NCBI RefSeq assembly: GCF_014207705.1
Contig: NZ_JACHIU010000001.1
Span: 806,001-870,000, forward strand
Origin: Sphaerisporangium rubeum
GTDB taxonomy: Bacteria; Actinomycetota; Actinomycetes; Streptosporangiales; Streptosporangiaceae
DNA length: 64,000 nucleotides
Direction: 5' to 3'
Numbering within the stretch: position 1 is the stretch's first letter; each line of letters starts with the position of its first letter. The notes under the pieces were generated by a model that was not told the DNA's origin, did not search any database, and worked only from the letters and a program-made list of their open reading frames with translations. The translations under genes were made by a program, and so were the position numbers. Shown here piece after piece: positions 34,171 through 44,480 of this stretch.

Positions 34171-34707
34171 ATGTCCCCGACCTTGGTGTTCCTCGCCGGC
34201 ATCGACAACTCCGGCCCCGGCCACTGGCAGGCCGTCTGGCACTCCCGCGTCCCCGGCTCGGTCTGGGTGGAGCACGGCTCCTGGGACGCGCCGGTGCGTG
34301 ACGTGTGGGTGCGCGAACTCGACGAGGCCCTGCGTGCCGTCCAGGGCCCGAAGTTCCTCGTCGCGCACAGCCTCGGCTGCACGCTGGTCACCGAATGGGC
34401 CGCGCGGCACAAGGACGACGACGTCACCGGCGCGTTCCTGGTCGCCGTACCGGACGTCCACGGTCCGAACTTCCCCCCGCAGGCCGTGGGGTTCGGCACC
34501 CCAGAACCCCGGCGTCTCCCCTTCGCGTCGGTCGTGGTCGCCAGCGAGGACGACCCCTACGGCTCCCTGCCGTACGCCACCGAGACCGCCGCGATCCTCG
34601 GCGCCACCTTGGTGAACGTCGGCCCCAGGGGTCACATCAACGCCGCCTCGGGCCTCGGTGACTGGTCCGAGGGCTGGGACCTGCTCACCGGCGCCTTACC
34701 CCGCTGA
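34171..34707 (+). CDS. RBBP9/YdeN-type serine hydrolase
   Basis: A 178-residue small alpha/beta hydrolase with the RBBP9-like pattern FLAGIDNSGPGHWQAVW, nucleophile AHSLGC (Ser near 66), SEDDPYGS (acid) and GHINAASGLGDW (His). It starts three bases after the halogenase-family gene, so it belongs to the cluster. Possible roles are release of the carrier-bound product, removal of a masking acyl group, or editing; I cannot choose among them. Confidence 0.82.
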   Translation: MSPTLVFLAGIDNSGPGHWQAVWHSRVPGSVWVEHGSWDAPVRDVWVRELDEALRAVQGPKFLVAHSLGCTLVTEWAARHKDDDVTGAFLVAVPDVHGPNFPPQAVGFGTPEPRRLPFASVVVASEDDPYGSLPYATETAAILGATLVNVGPRGHINAASGLGDWSEGWDLLTGALPR

Positions 34708-34780
34708 CCAGGCGAACCCAGAGCCGCGTCGTTCCGATCCCGGCGTGAATGCGCCGGGCCGGCGCGACCTGGCCTCTGCC

Positions 34781-34821
34781 GGGGTGTGTCAAAAAAGCTG
34801 AATCAGGCATTGACACACCCC
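34781..34821. terminator. Perfect 12-bp inverted repeat between the cluster and the GH64 gene
   Basis: GGGGTGTGTCAA (34781-34792) and TTGACACACCCC (34810-34821) are exact reverse complements around a 17-base loop. It can form a terminator-like stem after the cluster, but its right arm includes TTGACA, a consensus -35 element for the next gene, so it may also regulate. Confidence 0.55.
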
Positions 34822-34848
34822 GGTCCGGACATGTGCACTCTCATGCGA

Positions 34849-34860
34849 GAGAGCGCTCTC
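34849..34860. promoter_or_regulatory. LacI-family (CelR/CebR-like) operator upstream of GH64
   Basis: GAGAGC-GCTCTC is a perfect 12-base palindrome with the GCGC centre typical of LacI-family regulators of glucan use in actinomycetes (CebR/CelR class). It lies 45-50 bases before the glucanase start. Operator role is inferred. Confidence 0.6.
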
Positions 34861-34911
34861 CACACTGCCGCCACCCAGTGGCGCACCCCCTCGTGAGGAG
34901 AAGCCGTGCAC

Positions 34912-36282
34912 ATGTCCCCGATCCCCGTCCCCCCACCCGGCACGAAAGGCCGCTCGTCCCCCCTCCTCCCCACCCTCGTCGCGCTGATCCTTGCGCTGAC
35001 CTGCATGGTCGTCCTGCCGGCCCCGTCCCGCGCCGCCGCCTGCGGCACGGCCGACGCCGCGCTCGGCAGGCCCGCCACCGCGTCATCCACCGAGAACGCG
35101 ACCTTCCCCGCCTCGGCCGCCGTGGACGGCGACGCCGGAACGCGCTGGTCGAGCGCGTTCGCCGACCCCCAGTGGATCCAGGTGGACCTCGGCTCCGTCC
35201 AGTCCGTCTGCCAGGTCGTGCTGAGCTGGGAGGCCGCCTACGCGCGCGCCTTCCGTATCGAGGTGTCGGGAAACGGTAGCTCCTGGACCTCGATCTACTC
35301 CACGACCACCGGCACCGGCGGCACCCAGACCCTCGGCGTCACCGGCTCCGGCCGCTACCTGCGCGTGTACGGCACCACCCGCGCCACCGTCTACGGCTAC
35401 TCGCTGTGGAGCCTCACCGTGCGCACCGACGGCACCGGCCCGACGCCGACCCCGACCCCGCCGGACGCGTTCTGGGGCGACACCTCCTCCATCCCCGCCG
35501 CGCGCAACGTCGTCATGCTGAAGATCCTCAACCGCACCAACGGCCGGTACCCGGACTCGCAGGTCTACTGGAGCTACAACGGCCAGGTGCGCTCGATCGC
35601 CGAACAGCCGTACTTCGACATGCCGGCCAACACCGCGGGCCGCATGTACTTCTACGTCGGTTCGCCGAACAGCCAGTACTACGACTTCATCGAGTTCACC
35701 GTCGGCCCCGCGGTGTTCAACGGCAACACCACCCGCGTGGACGCCTTCGGCCTGAAGCTCGCCATGCGGCTGCACGCGCGCGACGGCTACGACGTGGCCG
35801 TGGGGGAGGACTACGCGACCTTCGCCGAGTCCCGTGAGGCGACGTTCCAGCGGTTCGTCAATGAGGTCCCCGCCGAGTTCAAGCCCCTGGCCCAGGTGCA
35901 GGCCCCGTACCGCATCCCCGCACCGGGCAACGCCGCGATCTTCCAGCCCGGGGGCCAGTACGCGAACTACTTCACCGGCTACGCCGCGCAGAACGGCGTC
36001 AACGCCACCACCGCGCAGGTGACCGGCTGCGCCGGCCCCCTCTCACAGTCCCCCAAACTGTGCGCCGCGCTCAACCGCCACGTCGCCGGCCTCTCCGACG
36101 CGCAACAGTCCGACCCGTCCCAGTACTACAAGGCGGCCCCCGCCAACCACTACGCCAGGTTCTGGCACGACCACGCGCTCGGGAAACGCGCCTACGGCTT
36201 CCCCTATGACGACTACGCCGACCAGTCCTCCTTCATCTCCCACGCCAATCCCCAGTACCTGCTGATCGCCGTGGGCTGGTAA
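34912..36282 (+). CDS. Secreted GH64 beta-1,3-glucanase with F5/8C module
   Basis: A 456-residue exported enzyme. Signal peptide ~1-38 (TLVALILALTCMVVLPAPSRAAA). An F5/8 type C (discoidin) module at ~40-170 is followed by a short Pro/Thr linker (GPTPTPTPPDAFW) and a glycoside hydrolase family 64 domain to the end: FNGNTTRVDAFGLKLAMRLHARDG, ESREATFQRFVNEVPAEFK, GAFxG-like and FWHDHALGKRAYGFPYDDYADQSSFISHANPQYLLIAVGW, the last being diagnostic. It hydrolyses laminarin-type and fungal-wall beta-1,3-glucans. GTG 34906 is an alternative start; GAGGAGA precedes both. Confidence 0.85.
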   Translation: MSPIPVPPPGTKGRSSPLLPTLVALILALTCMVVLPAPSRAAACGTADAALGRPATASSTENATFPASAAVDGDAGTRWSSAFADPQWIQVDLGSVQSVCQVVLSWEAAYARAFRIEVSGNGSSWTSIYSTTTGTGGTQTLGVTGSGRYLRVYGTTRATVYGYSLWSLTVRTDGTGPTPTPTPPDAFWGDTSSIPAARNVVMLKILNRTNGRYPDSQVYWSYNGQVRSIAEQPYFDMPANTAGRMYFYVGSPNSQYYDFIEFTVGPAVFNGNTTRVDAFGLKLAMRLHARDGYDVAVGEDYATFAESREATFQRFVNEVPAEFKPLAQVQAPYRIPAPGNAAIFQPGGQYANYFTGYAAQNGVNATTAQVTGCAGPLSQSPKLCAALNRHVAGLSDAQQSDPSQYYKAAPANHYARFWHDHALGKRAYGFPYDDYADQSSFISHANPQYLLIAVGW

Positions 36283-36295
36283 CCCCCGTCTCCGC

Positions 36296-36336
36296 GCCGA
36301 TCACCGGGGAGGCGAGGCGCCTCCCCGGTGATCGGC
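36296..36336. terminator. Strong terminator hairpin after GH64
   Basis: GCCGATCACCGGGGAGGCG (36296-36314) and its exact complement (36318-36336) form a 19-bp stem with a three-base loop right after the glucanase stop. No T-run follows. Confidence 0.75.
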
Positions 36337-36484
36337 AGGCAGGTGAACAAGAGCCGGCGACCGCTCCGGCCGTCGGAACTCCGCACCCCCGGCCCTCGTC
36401 CGGGACCCTCTGTCACTGAGGAGACAGGGGAAAGTCTCCGCGCTGCGACTGGGACGAAGAGCCGACGGTTCGTACGTTCCAGAC

Positions 36485-36949
36485 ATGCCGAGATTCAGTG
36501 TGCGACCGCAGCTGCGCAGGTTGAGTGACGGCAGTGTGACCATGGTGCGGGACCACTTCCGAGGCAATCCGTCCCCCGCGGCGGCCATCGGACTCGGCGC
36601 GGCGGTCCTGGTGGTGCTGGTCATCTTGGGGATCATCTTCCTGTGGCCGAGCTCACCGGAGCCGCCGGCGGTGTCCGTGGCCCCCGTCGCGGCGGCGCCG
36701 GCCGGCCAGGCGGGCCAGTCCGCGCGGCTGGCGACGTCCCTGCGTGACGCACGGGAAGAGTCGGGGATGTCGCTGGAGCGAGCCGCGGCCCAAGCGGACC
36801 TGTCACAAGAGACGCTCTCCCGCTTCGAGCGCGGCACGCTGCTGCCGAATGCCCGCGAACTCGACGCACTCTGCGAGGCGTACGAGGTCACCCCGGAGGT
36901 CCGGAACGAACTCATGGACCTCCAGTGGACGGCCGCCGGCTCTCGCTGA
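36485..36949 (+). CDS. Membrane-anchored HTH (XRE-like) protein
   Basis: A 154-residue protein with an N-terminal basic segment, one hydrophobic helix (~32-54, AAIGLGAAVLVVLVILGIIFLW), an Ala/Pro linker, and a C-terminal Cro/C1-type HTH (~80-145: LRDAREESGMSLERAAAQADLSQETLSRFERGTLLPNARELDALCEAYEV). The order is the reverse of RodZ, whose HTH precedes the membrane span. Topology by the positive-inside rule is unclear: the RVRPQLRR start is basic, which would put the HTH outside unless the span acts as a reverse anchor. Start not firm. Confidence 0.6.
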   Translation: MPRFSVRPQLRRLSDGSVTMVRDHFRGNPSPAAAIGLGAAVLVVLVILGIIFLWPSSPEPPAVSVAPVAAAPAGQAGQSARLATSLRDAREESGMSLERAAAQADLSQETLSRFERGTLLPNARELDALCEAYEVTPEVRNELMDLQWTAAGSR

Positions 36950-36950
36950 C

Positions 36951-37895
36951 TCACGAACCACGCCGATCCAGTTCCCCGCGGAGCAGTTCCGCCTGCCGCC
37001 GCAGGTGGTCGAGCATGACTGTGGCCGCAGGCGTCAGGGTGGGGGCCTCGGGCAGTGTCACGCCGACCGAGCGTCGTACGGACGTGAGCGGCACCGGCAG
37101 TTCCGCCAGCCGGTCGTCGGTCGTGACGAGCAGCGCGGGAAGCGCGGCGATCATGTCGGTCGCCAGGAGCAGTGAGCGGATCGTCAGGATGGAGGTGCAC
37201 TCGACACGGTTCTCCGGCATCGGCAGCCCGTGGCGCCGGAACACCTGCTCGAGCTCGTGTCTCAGCGCGGTCTGTTCGAGCGGGACGATCCATGGATGGC
37301 CGAGCAGTTCCGGCAGCGTGCGCGCCTGCCGAGCGGGATGTCCGGCACGGGCCACCAGCAGGGTGGGTTCGTCGTAGAGGGGGATCTGGCGCAGACCGGG
37401 CCGGTTCTCTATGGGGTTGAGCCGGCCGAGGATCAGGTCGGCGCCGCCGTCGGCCAGCCGGGGGACGAGTGAGTCGAAGGTGCCTTCCACGACGATCACC
37501 GTGATGCCGGGACGCTCGGCCTTCAGCGCGGCGATCGAGCGGGGCAGCAGCACGTTGGTCGCGGCCAGGAGGGTGCCGACGGTGACGGTGCCGGTCTCGC
37601 CGTCCGCCAGGCCGGCGATCCGGGCACCCGCGCGGCGCAGTTCCGCCTGTACGGCCCGCGCGTGGTCGATGAAGGCCTCGCCGAAGAGGGTGGGGGTGAC
37701 CCCACGCGGGCCGCGATGGAAGAGCTCGACCCCGAGGATCTGCTCCACCTCACGCAGCCCGCGCGTCACGGCGGGCTGCGCCAGACGCAGGTGCTCGGCG
37801 GCGCGCAGGACGCCGCCCTGCTCGGCGATCGTCGTCACCAGCACCAGGTGCCTGAGCTTCAGGCGGCCGCTCAGCAGATCCAACGCGTGCGACAT
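36951..37895 (-). CDS. LysR family transcriptional regulator
   Basis: About 314 residues. N-terminal winged helix (LKLRHLVLVTTIAEQGGVLRAAEHLRLAQPAVTRGLREVEQILGVELFHRGPRGVTPT) followed by a type-2 periplasmic-like effector domain (VTVGTLLAATNVLLPRSI, GADLILGRLN, EPTLLVARAGHP). It resembles the GbpR/PcaQ group. ATG 37895 is used; GTG 37898 is adjacent. It is divergent from the 3-hydroxyanthranilate operon, and the shared 200-base region holds two nested inverted repeats, so it is the likely activator responding to a pathway intermediate. Confidence 0.87.
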   Translation of the reverse strand: MSHALDLLSGRLKLRHLVLVTTIAEQGGVLRAAEHLRLAQPAVTRGLREVEQILGVELFHRGPRGVTPTLFGEAFIDHARAVQAELRRAGARIAGLADGETGTVTVGTLLAATNVLLPRSIAALKAERPGITVIVVEGTFDSLVPRLADGGADLILGRLNPIENRPGLRQIPLYDEPTLLVARAGHPARQARTLPELLGHPWIVPLEQTALRHELEQVFRRHGLPMPENRVECTSILTIRSLLLATDMIAALPALLVTTDDRLAELPVPLTSVRRSVGVTLPEAPTLTPAATVMLDHLRRQAELLRGELDRRGS

Positions 37896-38019
37896 CACCG
37901 GCTCATCATATAAGCCGATAATTCACTGCTTACTTTGATATATCAACGCGAGTGACGGTGAGCCGCCGATCGGCCCGTGGACGGCGAGGATGCGGCTCAG
38001 GCGTGACGATCGAACAGCT

Positions 38020-38075
38020 TGACATAACAGAATCGCTATACCGAGCAACACGAGCGGTATTAGACTGTTATGTCA
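38020..38075. promoter_or_regulatory. Nested inverted repeats in the LysR/aminomuconate promoter
   Basis: Outer arms TGACATAACAG (38020-38030) and CTGTTATGTCA (38065-38075) are exact complements 34 bases apart. Inside them ATACCG (38038-38043) and CGGTAT (38055-38060) form a second pair with the ATAC-N15-GTAT outline of LysR boxes. A TTGACA -35-like element overlaps the left outer arm. Confidence 0.6.
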
Positions 38076-38096
38076 GACCGCTGCACAATGGCGGCC

Positions 38097-39530
38097 ATGA
38101 AGCCCGCGCACTACGTCAACGGCGTCTTCACGACGACGGGAGCGGCCTTTCCGCTCATCTCACCCATCGACGGAAGCCGGCTGGGAGTCGTTCCCGAAGC
38201 GCCACGTGACGTCGTGGACGCGGCGGTGCGGGCCGCGAGATCGGCGATCGCCGGTCCCTGGGGACGCACCTCCGTCGAGGAGCGGTGCGTGTTCCTGCGC
38301 CGGATCGCCGACGGCATCGAGGCCCGCTTCGACGCGTTCGTCGACGCGGAGGTCGCCGACACCGGCAAGCCGCGCGAGTTGGCCTCGACGGTGGACATCC
38401 CGCGCGCGATCGGCAACTTCCGCGCCTACGCCGACCTCGCCTACGGCCGTCCGGAACGGGCCTACCCCACCACCGTCCCCGGGTGGAGCGGCAGCGGCCA
38501 GGCGCTCAACTACACGGTCCGCCGTCCCCTCGGCGTCGTCGCGATCATCTCCCCGTGGAACCTGCCGCTGCTCCTGCTCACCTGGAAGGTCGCACCCGCG
38601 CTCGCCGCGGGGAACACGATCGTGGCCAAGCCGTCGGAGGAGACGCCGTCCACCGCGACCCTGCTCGCCGGTGTTATCGACGAGGCCGGGCTGCCGGCCG
38701 GCGTCTTCAACCTCGTCCACGGACACGGCGCGGACGCGGCGGGGGAGCACCTCACCTCCCACCCCGGCGTCGACGCGATCGCCTTCACCGGCGCGTCCGC
38801 CACCGGCGCCGCCATCATGCGCCACGCGGCCGACCACGTCACCCCGGTCTCCTTCGAGCTCGGCGGCAAGAATCCCGCGCTCGTGTTCGCCGACGCCGAC
38901 CTCACCGAGGCGGTCGAGGGGACCGTGCGGTCGAGCTTCACCCACTCGGGCCAGATCTGCCTGTGCACCGAGCGCGTCTACGTGCAGCGGCCCGTCTTCG
39001 AGGAGTTCGTCGCCGCACTGGCCGAGCGCACCCGCGCGCTGACGGACTACGGGCCCATGATCTCGGCGGAGCACCGCGACAAGGTCCTGTCCTACTACCG
39101 CCTCGGTGTCGAGGAAGGGGCCACGGTCGTCACCGGCGGCGGCGTGCCGGTCTTCGGCGACGAACGCGACGGCGGGTTCTTCGTCGAGCCGACCATCCTC
39201 ACCGGGCTGCCGGAGAGCGCCAGGACCGTCCGGGAGGAGATCTTCGGGCCCGTGTGCCACGTGGCGCCGTTCGACGACGAGGACGAGGCCGTCCGCCTGG
39301 CCAACGACAGCCGGTACGGCCTGGCCGCGACGGTGTGGACCACCGACCTGTCGCGCGCGCACCGCGTGGCGCCGCGCGTCGAGGCGGGGATCGTCTGGGT
39401 CAACTGCTGGAACCTGCGCGATCTCCGTACGCCTTTCGGAGGTGTGAAGGCGTCCGGCATCGGCCGTGAGGGAGGCGAGTACTCGCTCGACTTCTTCTCC
39501 GAGCCCGTCAACGTGTGCGTGAAGATTTGA
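38097..39530 (+). CDS. nbaE: 2-aminomuconic 6-semialdehyde dehydrogenase
   Basis: A 477-residue aldehyde dehydrogenase: IISPWNLPLLLLTWKVAPALAAGNTIVAKPSEETPSTA, FTGASATGA, FELGGKNPALVFADAD (catalytic Glu) and SGQICLCTERVYV (catalytic Cys). Closest in kind to hydroxymuconic/aminomuconic semialdehyde dehydrogenases; the presence of all other 3-hydroxyanthranilate pathway genes in the same operon points to oxidation of 2-aminomuconic semialdehyde to 2-aminomuconate with NAD. ATG 38097 is chosen because the ATG at 38070 lies inside a regulatory repeat arm; no good ribosome binding site is visible. Confidence 0.82.
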   Translation: MKPAHYVNGVFTTTGAAFPLISPIDGSRLGVVPEAPRDVVDAAVRAARSAIAGPWGRTSVEERCVFLRRIADGIEARFDAFVDAEVADTGKPRELASTVDIPRAIGNFRAYADLAYGRPERAYPTTVPGWSGSGQALNYTVRRPLGVVAIISPWNLPLLLLTWKVAPALAAGNTIVAKPSEETPSTATLLAGVIDEAGLPAGVFNLVHGHGADAAGEHLTSHPGVDAIAFTGASATGAAIMRHAADHVTPVSFELGGKNPALVFADADLTEAVEGTVRSSFTHSGQICLCTERVYVQRPVFEEFVAALAERTRALTDYGPMISAEHRDKVLSYYRLGVEEGATVVTGGGVPVFGDERDGGFFVEPTILTGLPESARTVREEIFGPVCHVAPFDDEDEAVRLANDSRYGLAATVWTTDLSRAHRVAPRVEAGIVWVNCWNLRDLRTPFGGVKASGIGREGGEYSLDFFSEPVNVCVKI

Positions 39531-39538
39531 GGCCCGCT

Positions 39539-40345
39539 GTGAAAGACAACCACCAGGCCGCCGCGGCGCGACTGCTGGAGGCGTACGCCTCCGGCCGTCC
39601 GTGCGAACCGGTGCGTGACCTGATCGACGGCGTGGACGACGCCTACGCCGTGCAGAACCTCGTCACCGAGCGGTGGCTGGCACAGAGGCGGCGGCCGGCC
39701 GGTCGCAAGATCGGGCTCACCAGCGTCGCGGCGCAGCGGCGGTTCGGCGCGGCCTCGCCGGACTCCGGCGTGCTCTTCGCCGACATGGCCGTGCCGGACG
39801 GCGCGGAGATCCCGGCCGGCACGCTTCTGCGGCCACTCGTGGAGGCGGAGGTCGCGATCGTGCTCGAACGCGACCTGACGTACGAACGGCACACGGTGGC
39901 CGACGTGATCCGCGCGACGGCCTTCGCGCTGCCGGCGATCGAGATCGCCGACAGCCGCATCCGCGACTGGGATCTCACCTTCACCGACACCGTCGCCGAC
40001 AACGCCTCGGCTGGCAGGTACGTCCTCGGCACCCGGCCGGTGCCGCTGCGTGACGCCGATCTGCGGATGGCCGGGATGGTCATCGAGCGGCGCGGCGAGC
40101 AGGTGTCGACCGGGATCGGCGCGAACTGCCTCGGCCACCCCCTCCACACGGTGGTGTGGCTGGCCGACACGCTGGTCGGGTCCGGCCAGCCGCTGCGAGC
40201 CGGGGACACCGTGCTGACCGGAGCGCTCGGCCCCGTCGTCCCGGCCGAGGCCGGTGACGTGTTCGAAGCGCGCATCGACGGGCTCGGCGACGTGCGCGTC
40301 GCGTTCGCCGGCCACGAAGGCCCCGCTCTGGAGGAGGAAGCGTGA
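39539..40345 (+). CDS. nbaH: 2-oxopent-4-enoate hydratase
   Basis: A 268-residue member of the fumarylacetoacetate-hydrolase-like hydratase/decarboxylase family: RKIGLTSVAAQRRFGAASPDSGVLFADM, LLRPLVEAEVAIVLERDL (metal Glu pair), ALPAIEIADSRIRDW and DNASAGRYVLG. It adds water to 2-oxopent-4-enoate to give 4-hydroxy-2-oxovalerate. GTG 39539 is chosen, eight bases after the dehydrogenase stop. Its end overlaps the next gene by four bases. Confidence 0.83.
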   Translation: MKDNHQAAAARLLEAYASGRPCEPVRDLIDGVDDAYAVQNLVTERWLAQRRRPAGRKIGLTSVAAQRRFGAASPDSGVLFADMAVPDGAEIPAGTLLRPLVEAEVAIVLERDLTYERHTVADVIRATAFALPAIEIADSRIRDWDLTFTDTVADNASAGRYVLGTRPVPLRDADLRMAGMVIERRGEQVSTGIGANCLGHPLHTVVWLADTLVGSGQPLRAGDTVLTGALGPVVPAEAGDVFEARIDGLGDVRVAFAGHEGPALEEEA

Positions 40346-41084
40346 ATCCGCGCCTGGAGCAGTTCGCCGAGATCCTGGACGAGGCGACGTCGCGCCGTCG
40401 AGCCGTTCCCCGGCTCACCGGAACCGCCGAACTCGACGTACCCGCCGCGTACGAGGTGCAGCGAGCGCTGATCGAGCGGCGGCTGGCGCGCGGTGAGTCG
40501 CTCATCGGCGTCAAGATGGGGTTCACCAGCCGCGCCAAGATGGTCCAGATGGGCATCGACGACGTCATCTGGGGCCGGCTCACCGACGCCATGCTGATCG
40601 AGTCCAAGGTGGACACCGCCGGCCTGATCCATCCGCGCATCGAGCCGGAGATCGCGTTCCTGCTCGACCGGCCGGTGCGCACCCCCGCCGACGCGGTGGC
40701 GGCCGTCGGCGGGATCGCCGTGGGCTACGAGGTGCTCGACTCCCGCTATGAGGGCTTCAGCTTCGCGCTGGAGGACGTCATCGCGGACAACGCCTCAGCC
40801 GCCGGCTTCGGGCTCGGTCCCTGGCACGCGCCACGGGACGTCCGCAACGTCGGCCTGCTCCTGGAGATCGACGGCCGTCCCGTCGCGAGCGGCTCGTCGG
40901 CGGCCATCCTCGGCGATCCGGTGCGGTCACTGGTCGCCGCCGCTCGCCTGGCCGCCGCCGCCGGGATCGAGCTACGGCCGGGCTGGGTCGTCCTCGCCGG
41001 CGCCGCCACGGCGGCCGTCCCGCTTCCCGCCGGCGCGCACGTCCGCGTCCGCGCCGCGGGGCTCGGTCAGGTGGAGGTGACGAC

Positions 41085-41088
<4 letters not shown>
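40342..41088 (+). CDS. nbaG: 4-oxalocrotonate (2-oxo-3-hexenedioate) decarboxylase
   Basis: A 248-residue paralogue of the hydratase. [34 protein letters not shown] is typical of the decarboxylase branch (DmpH-like), followed by [17 protein letters not shown] (metal ligands) and [24 protein letters not shown]. It removes CO2 from 2-oxo-3-hexenedioate; hydratase and decarboxylase of this kind usually form a complex that passes the unstable dienol product directly. Adjacent, overlapping genes fit this. Confidence 0.84.
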
Positions 41089-43059
<1,971 letters not shown>

Positions 43060-43124
43060 CCGGGACGTCACCTCGCGGACCGTTCCCGGCCAGGCCGCCG
43101 ATGAGAAGGCCGGTGCCTGGACGC

Positions 43125-44480
43125 TCATGAGTTCGTCTCCTTCTCGCCGGTGGCGCGTGACGTGAGCCCGGCCCGGCTCAGGATGTCCTCGTGAGCCGCC
43201 GTCGCCTCCGCGCGGAGACGGGGCAGGTCGACGCCGGCCAGGGCCCCGCCGCGCTTGCGGATCTCGCCGGCGACCAGCACGGTGTCGACGTCGGCCCGGT
43301 CGGCCGAGGTGACGACGGTGGCCGCCGGGTCGCGCAGGGGGAGGGTGCGGATCGAGTCGGTCCGGACCAGGACGATGTCGGCGGCCTTGCCGGGGGTGAG
43401 GGAGCCGGTGCGGTCGCCGAGGCCGCAGGCTCTGGCGCCGTCGACGGTGGCGAGGCGCAGGACGTCGCGGTGGGTGAGGGCCGGGGTGAAGGGGGCCTCC
43501 GGGTCCTCCGGCAGGGCTTCCGCGCGGCCGAGGGCGAGGGCCATCCGCACCTGGGTGAACATGTCGCCGGGTGAGGTGGTGACCGTGTCGACGCTGAGCG
43601 TGGGGGCCACGCCGTGAGCGAGCATCGCGGTGATCCGCGGCAGGCCGTGGCCCATCACCAGCTCGACGTACGGCGCGATCGACACCGTGCCGCCGGAGTC
43701 GGCGATCATGGCGATCTCGTCGTCGGCGGTGGTCGTGCAGTGGATGAACGTCGTGTTCTCGCCGAGCAGGCCGAGCCGGTGCAGGGTGCGGACAGGGTGG
43801 CCGGTCGCGCCGCCGGAGCGCATCGCGGTGTGCACCGAGACGCGCACATCGAGCTCGCGGGAGAGACCCCAGTCGCGTACGGCGACCTCGTCGACCACGT
43901 TGCCGGGCTGGCGGAGCGCGAGCGCCATCGTGAGCAGCCCGTCGTCGGAGGGGAAGTGCTCGGCCCTGATCCGGCGCGCGTCGGCCGGGTGGTCGAGCTC
44001 GCTGCGGTACCACCACTGGCCGCCGGCAGGCATGCCGTGCGCGTACATGGCCCGGATGCCGGCCTGCCGCAGGCCCTCGATGGCGCCGTCGGCGTGGTCG
44101 GGGGTCTCGCTCGGCGACCAGTCGACCATGGTCGTGATGCCGGCGTCGAGCGCGTCGAGGGCGCCGACGTAGTTCCCGAGCCGCATCAGCTCGGGGGTGT
44201 AGGCCGGGGCGACGCTGTTGAAGATGGTGCTCATGAACTCGCCGAGCGTGCAGCTCGGCAGCAGTCCGCGGACCAGTGACTGGTAGGTGTGCCGGTGGGT
44301 GTCGACGAAGCCGGGAAGCACGACGGTGCCGGTCGCGTCGACGATCTCCGCGTCGTCGGCGGGCAGGCCGGGGCCGATCTCGGCGATCCGTCCGTCCACC
44401 ACCAGGACGTCGCCGTCGACGTCACCGAGCGCGGGGTCCATCGTCACCACGTGGCCGCCGCGGATCAGCAGTCGGCTCAT
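43125..44480 (-). CDS. Amidohydrolase (AtzB/guanine-deaminase-like)
   Basis: A 451-residue cytoplasmic amidohydrolase of the TrzN/AtzB/8-oxoguanine deaminase type: PGFVDTHRHTYQSLVRG (HxH), FIHCTTT (His), HGVAPTLSVDTVTT (Asp), and GACGLGDRTGSLTPGKAADIVLV near the end. It should hydrolyse a C-N bond of an amino- or amide-bearing ring. Last gene of the transporter operon; its ATG overlaps the preceding stop. Substrate unknown; it lies tail to tail with the hydroxyanthranilate operon but on the other strand and need not be related. Confidence 0.82.
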   Translation of the reverse strand: MSRLLIRGGHVVTMDPALGDVDGDVLVVDGRIAEIGPGLPADDAEIVDATGTVVLPGFVDTHRHTYQSLVRGLLPSCTLGEFMSTIFNSVAPAYTPELMRLGNYVGALDALDAGITTMVDWSPSETPDHADGAIEGLRQAGIRAMYAHGMPAGGQWWYRSELDHPADARRIRAEHFPSDDGLLTMALALRQPGNVVDEVAVRDWGLSRELDVRVSVHTAMRSGGATGHPVRTLHRLGLLGENTTFIHCTTTADDEIAMIADSGGTVSIAPYVELVMGHGLPRITAMLAHGVAPTLSVDTVTTSPGDMFTQVRMALALGRAEALPEDPEAPFTPALTHRDVLRLATVDGARACGLGDRTGSLTPGKAADIVLVRTDSIRTLPLRDPAATVVTSADRADVDTVLVAGEIRKRGGALAGVDLPRLRAEATAAHEDILSRAGLTSRATGEKETNS

